Of a DNA stretch of 64,000 bases, positions 24,445 through 33,384 are shown piece after piece. The stretch covers positions 62,001-126,000 of the forward strand of contig CBDDCC010000010.1 of the NCBI GenBank assembly GCA_965225935.1, written 5' to 3'. The position numbers and the translations under genes are program-made. Origin of the DNA: CALJXB01 sp965225935. GTDB taxonomy: Bacteria > Pseudomonadota > Alphaproteobacteria > Kiloniellales > JAKSDN01. Numbering within the stretch: position 1 is the first letter of the stretch; each line of letters begins with the position of its first letter. The notes beneath the pieces were generated by a model. That model was not told where the DNA came from. It did not search any database and worked only from the letters and a program-made list of their open reading frames with translations.

Positions 24445-24906
24445 ATGGAACTGAAATTCGAGGTCAGCGGACGGATCGACAAGCCGGTCGACGAGGTCTT
24501 TGAGGCGGTCGTGAACCCCGACCAGCTTTCAGCCTATTTCACCACGGGCGGCGCAAAGGGGCGGCTCGAAACCGGCGCCACGGTCCACTGGAACTTCCAT
24601 GATTTTCCGGGCGCGTTTCCGGTTGAGGTCGTGGAGGTGGAAAAGAACCGCCGCATCATTCTGCGGTGGGCGGCCAACGACGGCGCCGATGATCCGGCCG
24701 GCGTTTATAACACGACCGTCACGATGCGGTTCGAGCCGCTGGACGATGGGCGAACGCTCGTCTCCATCGCTGAGGAGGGTTGGCGCAAGACGGACGCCGG
24801 CCTTGAATCTTCCTATGACAATTGCGGCGGCTGGATGCAGATGCTCTGCGCTATGAAGGCCTGGCTGGAGCATGGGGTGAACCTGCGCGAGGGCATGTTC
24901 AAGTAG
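24445..24906 (+). CDS. SRPBCC (AHSA1/START-like) domain protein
   Basis: This 153-aa single-domain SRPBCC protein has the helix-grip ligand-binding fold, with IDKPVDEVFEAVVNPDQLSA at the start and a C-terminal helix around GGWMQMLCAMKAWLEHG. AAGGAGG at 24432-24438 sets the start at ATG 24445. These ArsR-linked AHSA1 proteins are widespread, and their ligand is usually unknown. It is controlled by the divergent ArsR gene (inference). Confidence 0.9.
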   Translation: MELKFEVSGRIDKPVDEVFEAVVNPDQLSAYFTTGGAKGRLETGATVHWNFHDFPGAFPVEVVEVEKNRRIILRWAANDGADDPAGVYNTTVTMRFEPLDDGRTLVSIAEEGWRKTDAGLESSYDNCGGWMQMLCAMKAWLEHGVNLREGMFK

Positions 24907-25114
24907 AGCGGCGCTTGCGGCGAGGCGCTCTTCGATCCTTTTGTCGGCGTTTTCCGCCTCCCCCTTGCGGTCTCTGTGGCGAGTGCTTCGAGCTTCGGAT
25001 CCCGGATTCCCCACCCACGATCTCAGCAATCGCACCGGAGGAAAGCTCGTGATCGGACAGTGGTTCGAGGCTACGCCTGCGCACCGGATCGCCAAGCATA
25101 TCGAAAGCCTGCAT
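24907..25114 (-). pseudogene. ArsR-family regulator, N-terminal fragment
   Basis: The frame starts at ATG 25114 with AFDMLGDPVRRRSLEPLSDH then ELSSGAIAEIVGGESGI, clearly the first half of an ArsR-type HTH domain. After that the reading becomes unrelated (Pro/Gly/Arg-rich), and the recognition helix and wing are lost. Its start overlaps by 1 nt the stop of the decayed SRPBCC gene, preserving the original translational coupling (TGATG). Confidence 0.6.
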
Positions 25115-25590
25115 CACTCGCCCACATGAGCCGCGCCCGTGCGCGCCGCCATGGCGCGCGCGACATCGGGTGCTTCACCCGCCGAGATGTGCGCTGCCCC
25201 CAAGCGTCAGCGCAGGCGCGCATGAACGCTTTGCCCGCATCCGAAGCCATCCAGGCATCGTCGGCTTCGCGGTCGGTCGCCGCGCGCCGCTGTCCAGGCG
25301 AAGCGCCAGGCCGAGGAACGACAGGTCCCAGCCGATGCGGGTCGCGCCGGGGCCCAATTGCGTCCAGTGCTCTTCGCCGGCTTCGTCCGTCAGCATTGCA
25401 TGTTCCAGCGTTGGGCGCCTGCCGTCCCTGCCGGACGCGAGCCGGACGGTCATCCAGCTCACATGCCCGCCGAATTCCCAGGTCGCGTCCGGGGCCTCGG
25501 GTGGATCGCATCGCGCAATCTCATGCCATCCCGCTCTCGGCGCCCGGCGGTGGCGGGCCGTCCGGGCATCGGTCGGGATGTTATGCGAAA
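25114..25590 (-). pseudogene. SRPBCC (AHSA1-like) gene, frameshifted
   Basis: Two minus-strand phases together read as one AHSA1-type protein: SWMTVRLASGRDGRRPTLEH, then TQLGPGATRIGWDLSFLGLA in one phase, and DDAWMASDAGKAFMRACADA in the other. At least one frameshift near 25300 and probably another near 25200 break it. It formed an operon with the ArsR fragment. This second SRPBCC-ArsR pair lies beside the intact ArsR/SRPBCC pair but differs in gene order. Confidence 0.6.
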
Positions 25591-25638
25591 ATGGTAGTTG
25601 AGTACCAGAATATCTTATGATTATACTAAACTAACAAA

Positions 25639-26643
25639 ATGGAGGACGCGCGCCCGGGGTCGTTTGGACAATCGGCGCCCGTCGCTGGGAAATTGCGAAC
25701 TAAGGGCGACAGCCACAGCAGCTTGGGTGCGGAGGAGCAGGCTGGCGTTCCTGAGCAGCGCGAGACCTTGCTGGAGACACTGGTTCTCAGCTCGCTGCGC
25801 GGCAGCTACCGCAACCTGACAAAATCGGAAAAGAAGCTGGCGACCCATATCCTGTCGCGGCCCAGTTGCCTGGTTCTGGATACGGCGGCGAAGATCGCAA
25901 AAGATGCCGGCGTCAGCCCGATGACCGCCGGCCGGCTGCTGCGCAAGCTTGGCTTCGACGGCATCACGGACGTGCGGCGCAGATTGCGGGTCGATCTGTA
26001 CGGGCCCGACGACGAGTCCCTCTGGTCGATAAGCCGGCGCTACGAGGCTTTCACGACCTATCGGGCCACCCACAAGACGCTGAACGAGAGTCTCGACGCG
26101 GAACTGGCGGCGATACGGGCAACCTATGACGTCACCACCACCTCGACATGGGCGCGGGCGGTCGACGCGCTGACGGAAGCCGAAAGGGTGATCGTGAGCG
26201 GCCTTCACATGGCGCGCGGCTTGGCAATCGAGTTCACGAGCCGGCTGGAGTACATCCGCCCGGGCGTGCAGCTGGCGGACGGGCAAAACGGCCACTATTG
26301 CGAGGTGCTCTACGAGCCCGCGCAGCGCCGGACGATGGTGCTGATCGACTTCTACCGTTACGACAAGGCGACGCAGCGTCTCGGCCAGATCGCCAAGGCG
26401 CGTGGCTACGACATCATCGTTGTAACCGACACCTATTGCTCCTGGGCGCATGAAGTCAGCGACAAGGTGATCGCGTTGCCGACCGGCACGGGGCTCTTCT
26501 GGCATTCGACGGCGTCGCTCAGCGTAGGGCTCAATCTTCTCGTCAACGGTGTCGTCGAGGCGCTGGGCGAGCGCGTCCCCAAGCGGATCGATGACGTGCT
26601 GGTCGCCCAGCAGGCCTTCGACCAGTTCTCGGAAGATCTGTGA
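25639..26643 (+). CDS. RpiR/MurR-family transcriptional regulator
   Basis: This 334-aa regulator has an N-terminal HTH_6 domain (about 45-120, with LTKSEKKLATHIL and GVSPMTAGRLLRKLGFDG) and a C-terminal SIS domain (about 165-310). RpiR proteins usually sense phosphorylated sugars but are also found with amino-acid importers. Its stop overlaps the start of the permease-ATPase fusion gene, so it heads the transporter operon and probably controls it. No clear ribosome-binding site precedes ATG 25639; an AT-rich promoter-like stretch lies at 25600-25638. Confidence 0.9.
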   Translation: MEDARPGSFGQSAPVAGKLRTKGDSHSSLGAEEQAGVPEQRETLLETLVLSSLRGSYRNLTKSEKKLATHILSRPSCLVLDTAAKIAKDAGVSPMTAGRLLRKLGFDGITDVRRRLRVDLYGPDDESLWSISRRYEAFTTYRATHKTLNESLDAELAAIRATYDVTTTSTWARAVDALTEAERVIVSGLHMARGLAIEFTSRLEYIRPGVQLADGQNGHYCEVLYEPAQRRTMVLIDFYRYDKATQRLGQIAKARGYDIIVVTDTYCSWAHEVSDKVIALPTGTGLFWHSTASLSVGLNLLVNGVVEALGERVPKRIDDVLVAQQAFDQFSEDL

Positions 26644-28505
26644 TGGCCCCGACGTCCGGACGCAGGCCCGCCTTCGTCTCTCTCCAGATGCGCGAGGCGC
26701 TGGCCGGCGCGCTCTTTCTGGCGATCCCGTTGCTCGCGACCGCTCTTGCTTTCGATCTGGGCGCCGGCGTAGCGCCGCAGCGGACCCTGACGTTGATGAT
26801 GATCAATATGATCGCGGTGATCGGAATCGGCGTGTTTTCGGGCAACTCGGGTATCTTGAGCTTCGGCCATGTCGCCTTTATCGGAATCGGCGCCTATGCG
26901 TCCGGCCTTTTGACCTTGCCCTTGTCGACAAAGGCTATGGTCCTGCCGAACCTGCCGCCACTTCTGGCCGGCATGCAGCTCGAATTCGTCCCTGCGCTGC
27001 TCGTGACCCTGGTGCTGGTGGGGCTGATCGCGCTGATCGTCGGCCTGCCGATTGTCCGCATGGACGGCCCTTCGGCGGTGATCGGCACGCTGGGGATTCT
27101 CCTGATCGTGCATGGCGTCATCATCGGCGCGGCCGATTTCACCCGTGGCAGCGACGCCTTTCTCGGCGTGCGCCGGACGACCGGGCTTTGGACGGCTGCG
27201 ACGGCGGTGGTGCTGGCGATCCTGGCGGCGCGCCTGTTTCGGGACACGATCGCCGGCATGCAGTTGCGCGCCAGCCGGGGCGACGAGCTGGCGGCTGCGG
27301 CTTGCGGCGTCAACCTTCGCCGCACGCGCTTGGCCGGCTGGGTTCTGAGCGCGGTCCTGTGCGGCCTGTCGGGCGCCTTGCTCGGCCACTTTCTCGGGGC
27401 CTTCTCCCCGTCGAAGTTCTATTTCGACGACACGCTGACGCTCTTGACGATGCTGATCGTCGGCGGCATGGCGACCGTCAGCGGCGCCGTTCTCGGCACC
27501 GTCGCGGTGACCGGCGTGATCGAGGTGCTGCGCCGGCTCGAGGGCGGCTTCGATGTCCTCGGTTTCGCGATGCCCGAGGCGTTCGGGTTGACCCAGGCGG
27601 GGCTCTGCCTGCTGATATTGCTGGTCATGTACAAGCGGGCGGGCGGTCTCGTGCCGCGTCTCGAATGGGACGAGATCCTGCGTCTGGCCAGGTCCGCTCG
27701 GCGCCCGGCAGCGGCCGAGGCGGCGATTCTCGACGGCCTGGCCGTCAGCGAAGCCAAGACGCTGGCGATCAGCGACGCGGTGAAGAGTTTCGACGGGCTC
27801 CTGGCGCTCGACAATGCCGGCCTGACGCTTTCGACCGGCGAGATCGTCGGCCTGATCGGGCCGAACGGCTCGGGCAAGACGACTCTGCTCAATGCGCTCT
27901 CGGGCGTCCTGCCGCTGACGAGCGGTAGCGTTTCGGTGGCCGGTGAGAACGCCAGCGGATGGTCGCCTGACGACTTCGCCCGCGCCGGCGTCGGCCGGAC
28001 CTTCCAGAACATCCGTCTGTTCCGCGATCTCTCCGTGCGGGAGAACGTGGAGGTCCCGGCCATCGCCCACTGGCCTTCCCTGAGGCAGAGCGAGGCGCGG
28101 GCGCTGGCGGAGCGGCTTCTTGTCGAGCTGGGACTCGAGGCGATGTCCGATCGCGTGGCCGGGACGCTCGACTACGGCGCGCAAAGACGGCTGGAAATCG
28201 CCCGTGCGCTGGCCCTGGAGCCCGACTTTCTCCTGCTCGACGAACCGGCTGCGGGCATGAACCCGACGGAATCGGCGGCGCTGTTCGACGCGCTATCGCA
28301 TCTGCGCCGTCAGTACGGCATTGGCCTGCTCGTTATCGATCACGACCTGAAGCTCATCATGAAACTTTGCGACCGGATCGTCGTGCTCAACAAGGGGCAG
28401 GTCATCGCCAGCGGTGAACCCGATCAGGTGAAGCGGGAGCCCGCCGTGATCGAGGCCTATATCGGCCACAAGCGTGCGGCAGACATGGCGCACGAACAGA
28501 CCTAA
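26643..28505 (+). CDS. Branched-chain amino-acid-type ABC importer, permease fused to ATPase (LivM-LivG)
   Basis: This 620-aa protein carries a LivM-type permease (about 20-330, with about 8-9 membrane segments and the LRASRGDELAAAACGVNLRR loop) and a LivG-type ATPase (about 370-612). ATPase motifs are Walker A GPNGSGKTTLLN, signature DYGAQRRLEIARAL and Walker B FLLLDEPAAG. Fused LivM-LivG proteins are known in alphaproteobacteria. GTG 26640 and ATG 26643 are alternative starts overlapping the RpiR stop. The ligand may be an amino acid, amide or short carboxylate rather than leucine. Confidence 0.93.
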   Translation: MAPTSGRRPAFVSLQMREALAGALFLAIPLLATALAFDLGAGVAPQRTLTLMMINMIAVIGIGVFSGNSGILSFGHVAFIGIGAYASGLLTLPLSTKAMVLPNLPPLLAGMQLEFVPALLVTLVLVGLIALIVGLPIVRMDGPSAVIGTLGILLIVHGVIIGAADFTRGSDAFLGVRRTTGLWTAATAVVLAILAARLFRDTIAGMQLRASRGDELAAAACGVNLRRTRLAGWVLSAVLCGLSGALLGHFLGAFSPSKFYFDDTLTLLTMLIVGGMATVSGAVLGTVAVTGVIEVLRRLEGGFDVLGFAMPEAFGLTQAGLCLLILLVMYKRAGGLVPRLEWDEILRLARSARRPAAAEAAILDGLAVSEAKTLAISDAVKSFDGLLALDNAGLTLSTGEIVGLIGPNGSGKTTLLNALSGVLPLTSGSVSVAGENASGWSPDDFARAGVGRTFQNIRLFRDLSVRENVEVPAIAHWPSLRQSEARALAERLLVELGLEAMSDRVAGTLDYGAQRRLEIARALALEPDFLLLDEPAAGMNPTESAALFDALSHLRRQYGIGLLVIDHDLKLIMKLCDRIVVLNKGQVIASGEPDQVKREPAVIEAYIGHKRAADMAHEQT

Positions 28506-28526
28506 AACCCGAGGGAGGATCAGCAA

Positions 28527-29699
28527 ATGAGAATGACTTTTCATCAGAAATTGCTCGGTGCGGCATTGGCCCTCAGCCTGGCCGGGATCACCGGCGCGGC
28601 TGCCGAAGAGGAGCTCGTCGTCGGCGCCGCCATCGCGAAAACCGGTTGGAACGCGCCCTATGACAGCCCGGTCTTGGATGGCTTCGCCGTGGCGATGGAC
28701 GAGATCAACGCGGGCGGCGGGCTCGCCGGCAAGCACAAGATCCGGCTGATCGTCGCCGACAACCGGTCCGACAACGCACAGAACGCGATCATCACCCAGG
28801 ATCTCATCGATCAGGGCGCTCAGATGATGATCGTTTCCTGCGATTCCAGCATGGTGCATGCCACGGCGCAGATCATCATCGATGCCCAGGTGCCGGCCAT
28901 CTCGACCTGCTCGTCCTCGCCGACGCTGCCGGTCACCGGCCAGGGCTTCGTGTTCGCCAACGCGGTAACCGACAACGTGCAGGGTGCGGCGCAGGCCGCC
29001 TACGCCTATGACAGCGGCTACCGCAACGCGTTTCTCCTGCAATCGCCCGACATCGAGTATACACGCATGCCGACCTACTTCGGCGAGGCCTTCGAGACGC
29101 TGGGTGGCAAGGTCGTCGGCGAAGGAACCTATGCGCTGGGGCAGCCGGATTTCTCGGCCGAGGTGACCAAGATCAAGCAGTTGAATCCGGCGCCCGACGT
29201 CATCGTCACGTCGGCGTTCGAGCCGGATTTCCCCGCATTCATCCGTCAGCTGCGCGGCGCTGGCCTGATGACCCCGGTGATCGCCGGCGATGGCATCGAT
29301 TCCCCGACCACCTTCGCCATGGGCGAGACGGTGGAGGGCGTGGTCTACACCTCGTCCGGATTCTCGGAGCCGGGCAGCCCGCTGGCCGACTTCGAGGAGA
29401 AGTATCAGGCCAAGTTCGGTAAGCCGTCCGAAACGATCATGGATGCATTGGGCTACGACATAGCCCAGATCATGGAGGCTGCCGTGAGCAAGGCCGGAAG
29501 CAGCGACCCGGTTGCCATACGCGACGCCATGGCGGAGCTCGAGAACGTACAGGGCGCCACCGCCGCCATCAGCTACAAGGGCGGCAACGGCACCCCGACG
29601 CGGCCGGTGGCGATCATCCGCATCGAGAACGGCCAGCGCGAGCTCGTCAGCCGGGAGATGCCGGACCCGGCCATCGTTCCCGCCGCAAGGTTCAACTGA
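28527..29699 (+). CDS. ABC importer substrate-binding protein, LivK/Peripla_BP_6 type
   Basis: This 390-aa periplasmic binding protein has a Sec signal peptide (KLLGAALALSLAGITGAAA, cleavage near residue 26) and a type I two-lobe fold. It is the affinity component for the surrounding Liv-type importer. GAGGGAGG lies upstream of the start. The ligand cannot be told from sequence; the two alpha/beta hydrolases downstream hint at an ester-, amide- or peptide-derived compound (inference). Confidence 0.93.
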   Translation: MRMTFHQKLLGAALALSLAGITGAAAEEELVVGAAIAKTGWNAPYDSPVLDGFAVAMDEINAGGGLAGKHKIRLIVADNRSDNAQNAIITQDLIDQGAQMMIVSCDSSMVHATAQIIIDAQVPAISTCSSSPTLPVTGQGFVFANAVTDNVQGAAQAAYAYDSGYRNAFLLQSPDIEYTRMPTYFGEAFETLGGKVVGEGTYALGQPDFSAEVTKIKQLNPAPDVIVTSAFEPDFPAFIRQLRGAGLMTPVIAGDGIDSPTTFAMGETVEGVVYTSSGFSEPGSPLADFEEKYQAKFGKPSETIMDALGYDIAQIMEAAVSKAGSSDPVAIRDAMAELENVQGATAAISYKGGNGTPTRPVAIIRIENGQRELVSREMPDPAIVPAARFN

Positions 29700-29724
29700 A
29701 GCGGAAGGCGACCCGGGCGCGACG

Positions 29725-30444
29725 ATGGCCTTGCTCGAGGTCAAGGATCTGGCCGTGAACTACGGTCTGATCCAGGCGGTCAGGGGAATTGACCTGACGG
29801 TCGAGGCGGGCGAAATCGTCGCGCTTCTGGGCGCGAACGGTGCGGGCAAGTCGACGACGCTGAAAGCGATCGTCGGGCTTGTCCCGCCGGTCGGCGGCGC
29901 CATTCGGTTCGACGGGAAAGGGCTCGACGGCGTGCGGACCGAAGAGATCGTGTCCCGTGGCGTAACCCTGGTCCCGGAAGGCCGGCGGGTGTTCCCGTCG
30001 TTGACGGTGCAGGAGAACCTGAGGCTGGGCGCGGCGGCCCGGCGCGACAGACGGTCCTGGACGGAAGGCCGGGAGGAGGTGTTCTCGCTGTTTCGGATTC
30101 TCGCCGAGCGGCAGAACCAGTTGGCCGGCACGCTGTCGGGCGGCCAGCAGCAGCAGTTGGCGATTGCACGGGCCATGATGTCGCAGCCGCGGCTTCTGCT
30201 GATGGACGAGCCGTCGCTGGGGCTGGCGCCCCAGATCGTCGATACGATCTTCGAGCTTATCGAGCGGCTGCGCCAGGGCGGTCAGACCATCCTCCTCGTC
30301 GAGCAAAACGCGGCTGCTGCGCTCGATATCGCGGACCGCATCTATGTGCTCGCCAACGGCACCATGGCGATGCAGGGGACCGCGGCGGAGTTGCGTGCCT
30401 CGGGCCATATCGCGCAGGCCTATCTGGGCGGAGAAGGCGACTAG
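29725..30444 (+). CDS. ABC importer ATP-binding protein, LivF type
   Basis: This 239-aa ATPase has Walker A GANGAGKSTTLK (about 35-46), signature LSGGQQQQLAIARAMM and Walker B LLLMDEPSLGLAP. The ATG at 29725 gives the canonical LivF N-terminus (MALLEVKDLAVNYG). It works with the LivG part of the fusion protein as the second ATPase, and the LivH permease gene starts 2 bp after its stop. Confidence 0.95.
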   Translation: MALLEVKDLAVNYGLIQAVRGIDLTVEAGEIVALLGANGAGKSTTLKAIVGLVPPVGGAIRFDGKGLDGVRTEEIVSRGVTLVPEGRRVFPSLTVQENLRLGAAARRDRRSWTEGREEVFSLFRILAERQNQLAGTLSGGQQQQLAIARAMMSQPRLLLMDEPSLGLAPQIVDTIFELIERLRQGGQTILLVEQNAAAALDIADRIYVLANGTMAMQGTAAELRASGHIAQAYLGGEGD

Positions 30445-30446
30445 GC

Positions 30447-31334
30447 ATGGGTTTTGCCTACTTCGCCGAACAGACGGTCAACGCGCTCAGCCTGGGCGGG
30501 ACCTACGCGCTGCTCGCGCTCGGACTCGCCGTTGTCTACTCCATATTGGGGCTTATCAACTTTGCCCATGGCGCGCTGATGACCTTGACCGGCTATGTGA
30601 TCGTCTTTGCCATAGCTGCCGGCTTGCCCTTTGCTGCGGCGGCGTTGACGGCGATCCTCACCGTCATGGCCTGCGCGATCCTGCTCGAGCGCATCGCCTT
30701 TCGCCCCGTGCGCGGGGCAAGTGGCGCCACTCAGCTCCTCACCGGCTTCGCGGTCGCCATTCTGATGCAACTCGCCTTCCAGATCTTCATCTCCACGAGG
30801 CCGCAAGTCGTGCCGATGCCGGATGCGCTGACGGCGATCGTGAGCATCGGGGGCATTCCGATCGGCGTGAACCGTCTGCTGTCGATCGGCGTGGCGGGCC
30901 TGGTGCTGGTGGCGCTGACGCTTTTCCTGAAGCACACCACTATTGGACTGGCCATGCGGGCGGCGGCCGACGACTTCGACGTTACCCGTCTGATGGGCAT
31001 TCGCGCCAACCAGGTCATCGCCGCCGCCTTCGGCCTGTCGGGCATACTGGCCGCGATCGTCGCGATTCTATGGATCGCGCAGCGCTCGTCGGTCGATCCG
31101 CTGATGGGCTTGATCCCCCTGTTGAAGGCATTCATAGCCACGACGCTTGGGGGCCTCGGCAGTCTGGGCGGCGCCGTGCTCGGCGGTTTCGTGCTCGGCG
31201 GAGTGGAGATCTATCTGTCGGCCTATCTTCCCGAGGGGGCACTGCCCTACCACGGCGCCATCACCTTGGGCGTCGTCATTCTGATCCTGGTCGTGCGGCC
31301 TCGGGGCCTGGTGGGCGCACGGCCGGCACGCTGA
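30447..31334 (+). CDS. ABC importer permease, LivH type
   Basis: This 295-aa permease has about eight membrane helices and LivH features: GLINFAHGALMTLTGYV near residues 33-49 and MRAAADDFDVTRLMGIRANQ for ATPase contact. It completes the five-part importer (RpiR regulator, LivM-LivG fusion, binding protein, LivF, LivH). The alpha/beta hydrolase gene follows after 40 bp. Confidence 0.95.
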   Translation: MGFAYFAEQTVNALSLGGTYALLALGLAVVYSILGLINFAHGALMTLTGYVIVFAIAAGLPFAAAALTAILTVMACAILLERIAFRPVRGASGATQLLTGFAVAILMQLAFQIFISTRPQVVPMPDALTAIVSIGGIPIGVNRLLSIGVAGLVLVALTLFLKHTTIGLAMRAAADDFDVTRLMGIRANQVIAAAFGLSGILAAIVAILWIAQRSSVDPLMGLIPLLKAFIATTLGGLGSLGGAVLGGFVLGGVEIYLSAYLPEGALPYHGAITLGVVILILVVRPRGLVGARPAR

Positions 31335-31374
31335 TCCGGCGCAAAAGGACCAAGGAAAACCAAGGAGAGCAATC

Positions 31375-32178
31375 ATGACTACGGCCAAAGTCAACGGCAT
31401 CAACATGCACTACCGCCTCGAAGGCGAGGGTCCGGAGACCATTGTTCTGATCAACGGTCTCGCCGACGACCTGGACACCTGGGCCGACCAGGTTCCGGCC
31501 TTTCTGGCCGCCGGCTATCGCGTGCTGCGCTTCGACAACCGCGGCATCGGCAAGACCGATTGGCCGGAGGGGCCGTACACGACGGCGCTGATGGCCAGCG
31601 ATGCGAAGGCGCTGGTCGATCATCTCGCCATTCGCGATTTCCATCTCGTCGGCGTGTCGATGGGCGGCATGATCGCGCAGGAATACGCGCTCGCCTACGG
31701 CGGCGACCTGTGTTCGCTGTCGCTCTGCTGCACCTATGGCGCGCCCGGGCCGTTCTGTTCCCGCATGTTCCGCCTCTGGCAGGACATGGCGCCGGCGATG
31801 GGCGTTTCGACGGTGATGCGCGATGTTACCTTGTGGGCCTTCACGCAGGACTTCTTCAACAATCGGGAGCCGGAGCTGAAGGAGTTCGAAGACGCCATGG
31901 CCGGCTTGGATCAGTCCGTCGACGCCTATCTCTCGCAACTCCACGCCATCCAGGTCCATGACACGACGGCGCGTCTCGGCGAGATCGCGGTGCCGACCTT
32001 CGTACTGGCCGGCGAAGAGGACATTCTCATCCCCGTCTCTCTGTCGAAGAAGCTTCACGAGGCCATTCCCCGAGCGGTCTGGGGCACCGCGAAGGGCGGA
32101 CACGCCTACCTCTGGGAGTATCCCGATCCGTTCAACAAGGCGGTCTTGGATTTCATCGGAAAGCACCGCATGGGCTGA
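31375..32178 (+). CDS. Alpha/beta-fold hydrolase
   Basis: This 267-aa alpha/beta hydrolase has a probable triad: Ser in GVSMGGMIAQ (about 98), Asp in EEDILIP (about 219) and His in GGHAYLWEYP (about 244). The oxyanion region NGLADDLDTWADQ is like 3-oxoadipate enol-lactonases and related esterases. AAGGAGAG precedes the ATG. It follows the Liv-type importer closely and probably hydrolyses the imported molecule; substrate unknown. Confidence 0.9.
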   Translation: MTTAKVNGINMHYRLEGEGPETIVLINGLADDLDTWADQVPAFLAAGYRVLRFDNRGIGKTDWPEGPYTTALMASDAKALVDHLAIRDFHLVGVSMGGMIAQEYALAYGGDLCSLSLCCTYGAPGPFCSRMFRLWQDMAPAMGVSTVMRDVTLWAFTQDFFNNREPELKEFEDAMAGLDQSVDAYLSQLHAIQVHDTTARLGEIAVPTFVLAGEEDILIPVSLSKKLHEAIPRAVWGTAKGGHAYLWEYPDPFNKAVLDFIGKHRMG

Positions 32179-32261
32179 GCGAGGGGTCGCATTTCTTCCG
32201 GCATGCCGGGATTCCGCGCGCCCGCCAAAGGCGGTCCCGGGTCATAGGCCGAAGAGGGTCC

Positions 32262-33212
32262 ATGCTACGCCAGGAACTCTATCCCCGGATTGAGCCCTAC
32301 GAGACGGACTGGCTACCCGTCAGCGATCTGCACGCGCTCTACTACGAGCAGAGCGGCAATCCTGGGGGCGTGCCTGTCGTGGTTCTGCATGGCGGTCCGG
32401 GCGTCGGCTCCAGTCCGAAGAACCGGAGGTTCTTCGATCCCGCGCACTACCGGATCGTTCTTTTTGACCAGCGCGGATCGGGCCAATCCCGGCCCTTCGG
32501 CGAGACGCGCGAAAACACGACGCCACTGCTGATCGAGGATATCGAAGCGCTGCGCCGCCATCTCAACATCGGGCGTTGGATCGTCTTCGGCGGATCCTGG
32601 GGGTCGACCCTGGCGATCGCCTATGCCGAGGCGCATCCCGGTTCGGTTCTTGGGCTGGGCCTGCGCGGTATCTTCCTCTGTCGGCAATCGGAGATCGATT
32701 GGTTCCTCTACGGGATGCGCACCCTAGCGCCGGAGGCATGGCGCGCGTTCGCGGCCCAGATCCCGCCGGATGAACGCGGCGATCTGCTCAAAGCCTATTC
32801 CAGGCGACTGATGCATCCGGATCCCGCCGTCCATATGCCCGCGGCGAGAGCGTGGAGCCGGTATGAAGGCAGCACGTCGACGCTGCTGCCCAGCCCCGCT
32901 CTTGTCGAGGAGTTCTCCGGGGACGTGCTGGCGCTGGGCCTTGCCCGCATGGAAGCCCATTACTTCAGCAACGGCATCTTTCTGCCGGAGAATTCGCTGC
33001 TGGACCGGGTCGACCGGATTCGCTATTTGCCCGCATTCATCGTGCACGGGCGCTACGACCTCGTCTGTCCCATCAAGGCGGCGGACGATCTGACCCAAGC
33101 CTGGCCCGAGGCCGAGTACACCATCGTGCCCGATGCGGGCCATTCAGCGATGGAACCCGGTATGATCGGTGCGCTCGTCAAGCACATGGAGAGATTCAAG
33201 TGCCTGGCCTAG
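32262..33212 (+). CDS. pip: Prolyl iminopeptidase (peptidase family S33)
   Basis: This 316-aa protein has the hallmarks of proline iminopeptidase: LHGGPGVGSSP (oxyanion loop, about 43-53), FDQRGSGQSRPFG, and the nucleophile elbow GGSWGSTLA (Ser about 111). Asp is in HGRYDLVCP (about 266) and His in DAGHSAMEPG (about 294). It removes N-terminal proline from peptides in the cytoplasm. The position after the Liv importer and the other hydrolase suggests joint use of a peptide- or imide-like nutrient, but this could also be an independent housekeeping gene. Confidence 0.92.
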   Translation: MLRQELYPRIEPYETDWLPVSDLHALYYEQSGNPGGVPVVVLHGGPGVGSSPKNRRFFDPAHYRIVLFDQRGSGQSRPFGETRENTTPLLIEDIEALRRHLNIGRWIVFGGSWGSTLAIAYAEAHPGSVLGLGLRGIFLCRQSEIDWFLYGMRTLAPEAWRAFAAQIPPDERGDLLKAYSRRLMHPDPAVHMPAARAWSRYEGSTSTLLPSPALVEEFSGDVLALGLARMEAHYFSNGIFLPENSLLDRVDRIRYLPAFIVHGRYDLVCPIKAADDLTQAWPEAEYTIVPDAGHSAMEPGMIGALVKHMERFKCLA

Positions 33213-33384
33213 TAAGCTGCCGACCCGGTGGCGTGGCCGGGTGCGCAGGCGTCGCAGCGCACGCGGGAAAAACACCTCCTGCTGTCCCGACGCCCGCCGC
33301 GCGTGGCCAGTCTCCGTTCCAGATCCCGCCATAGAACCGAATCATGGTCGCTCGACACCTGCCAGGGATCTTCAGAGCGGCCTG

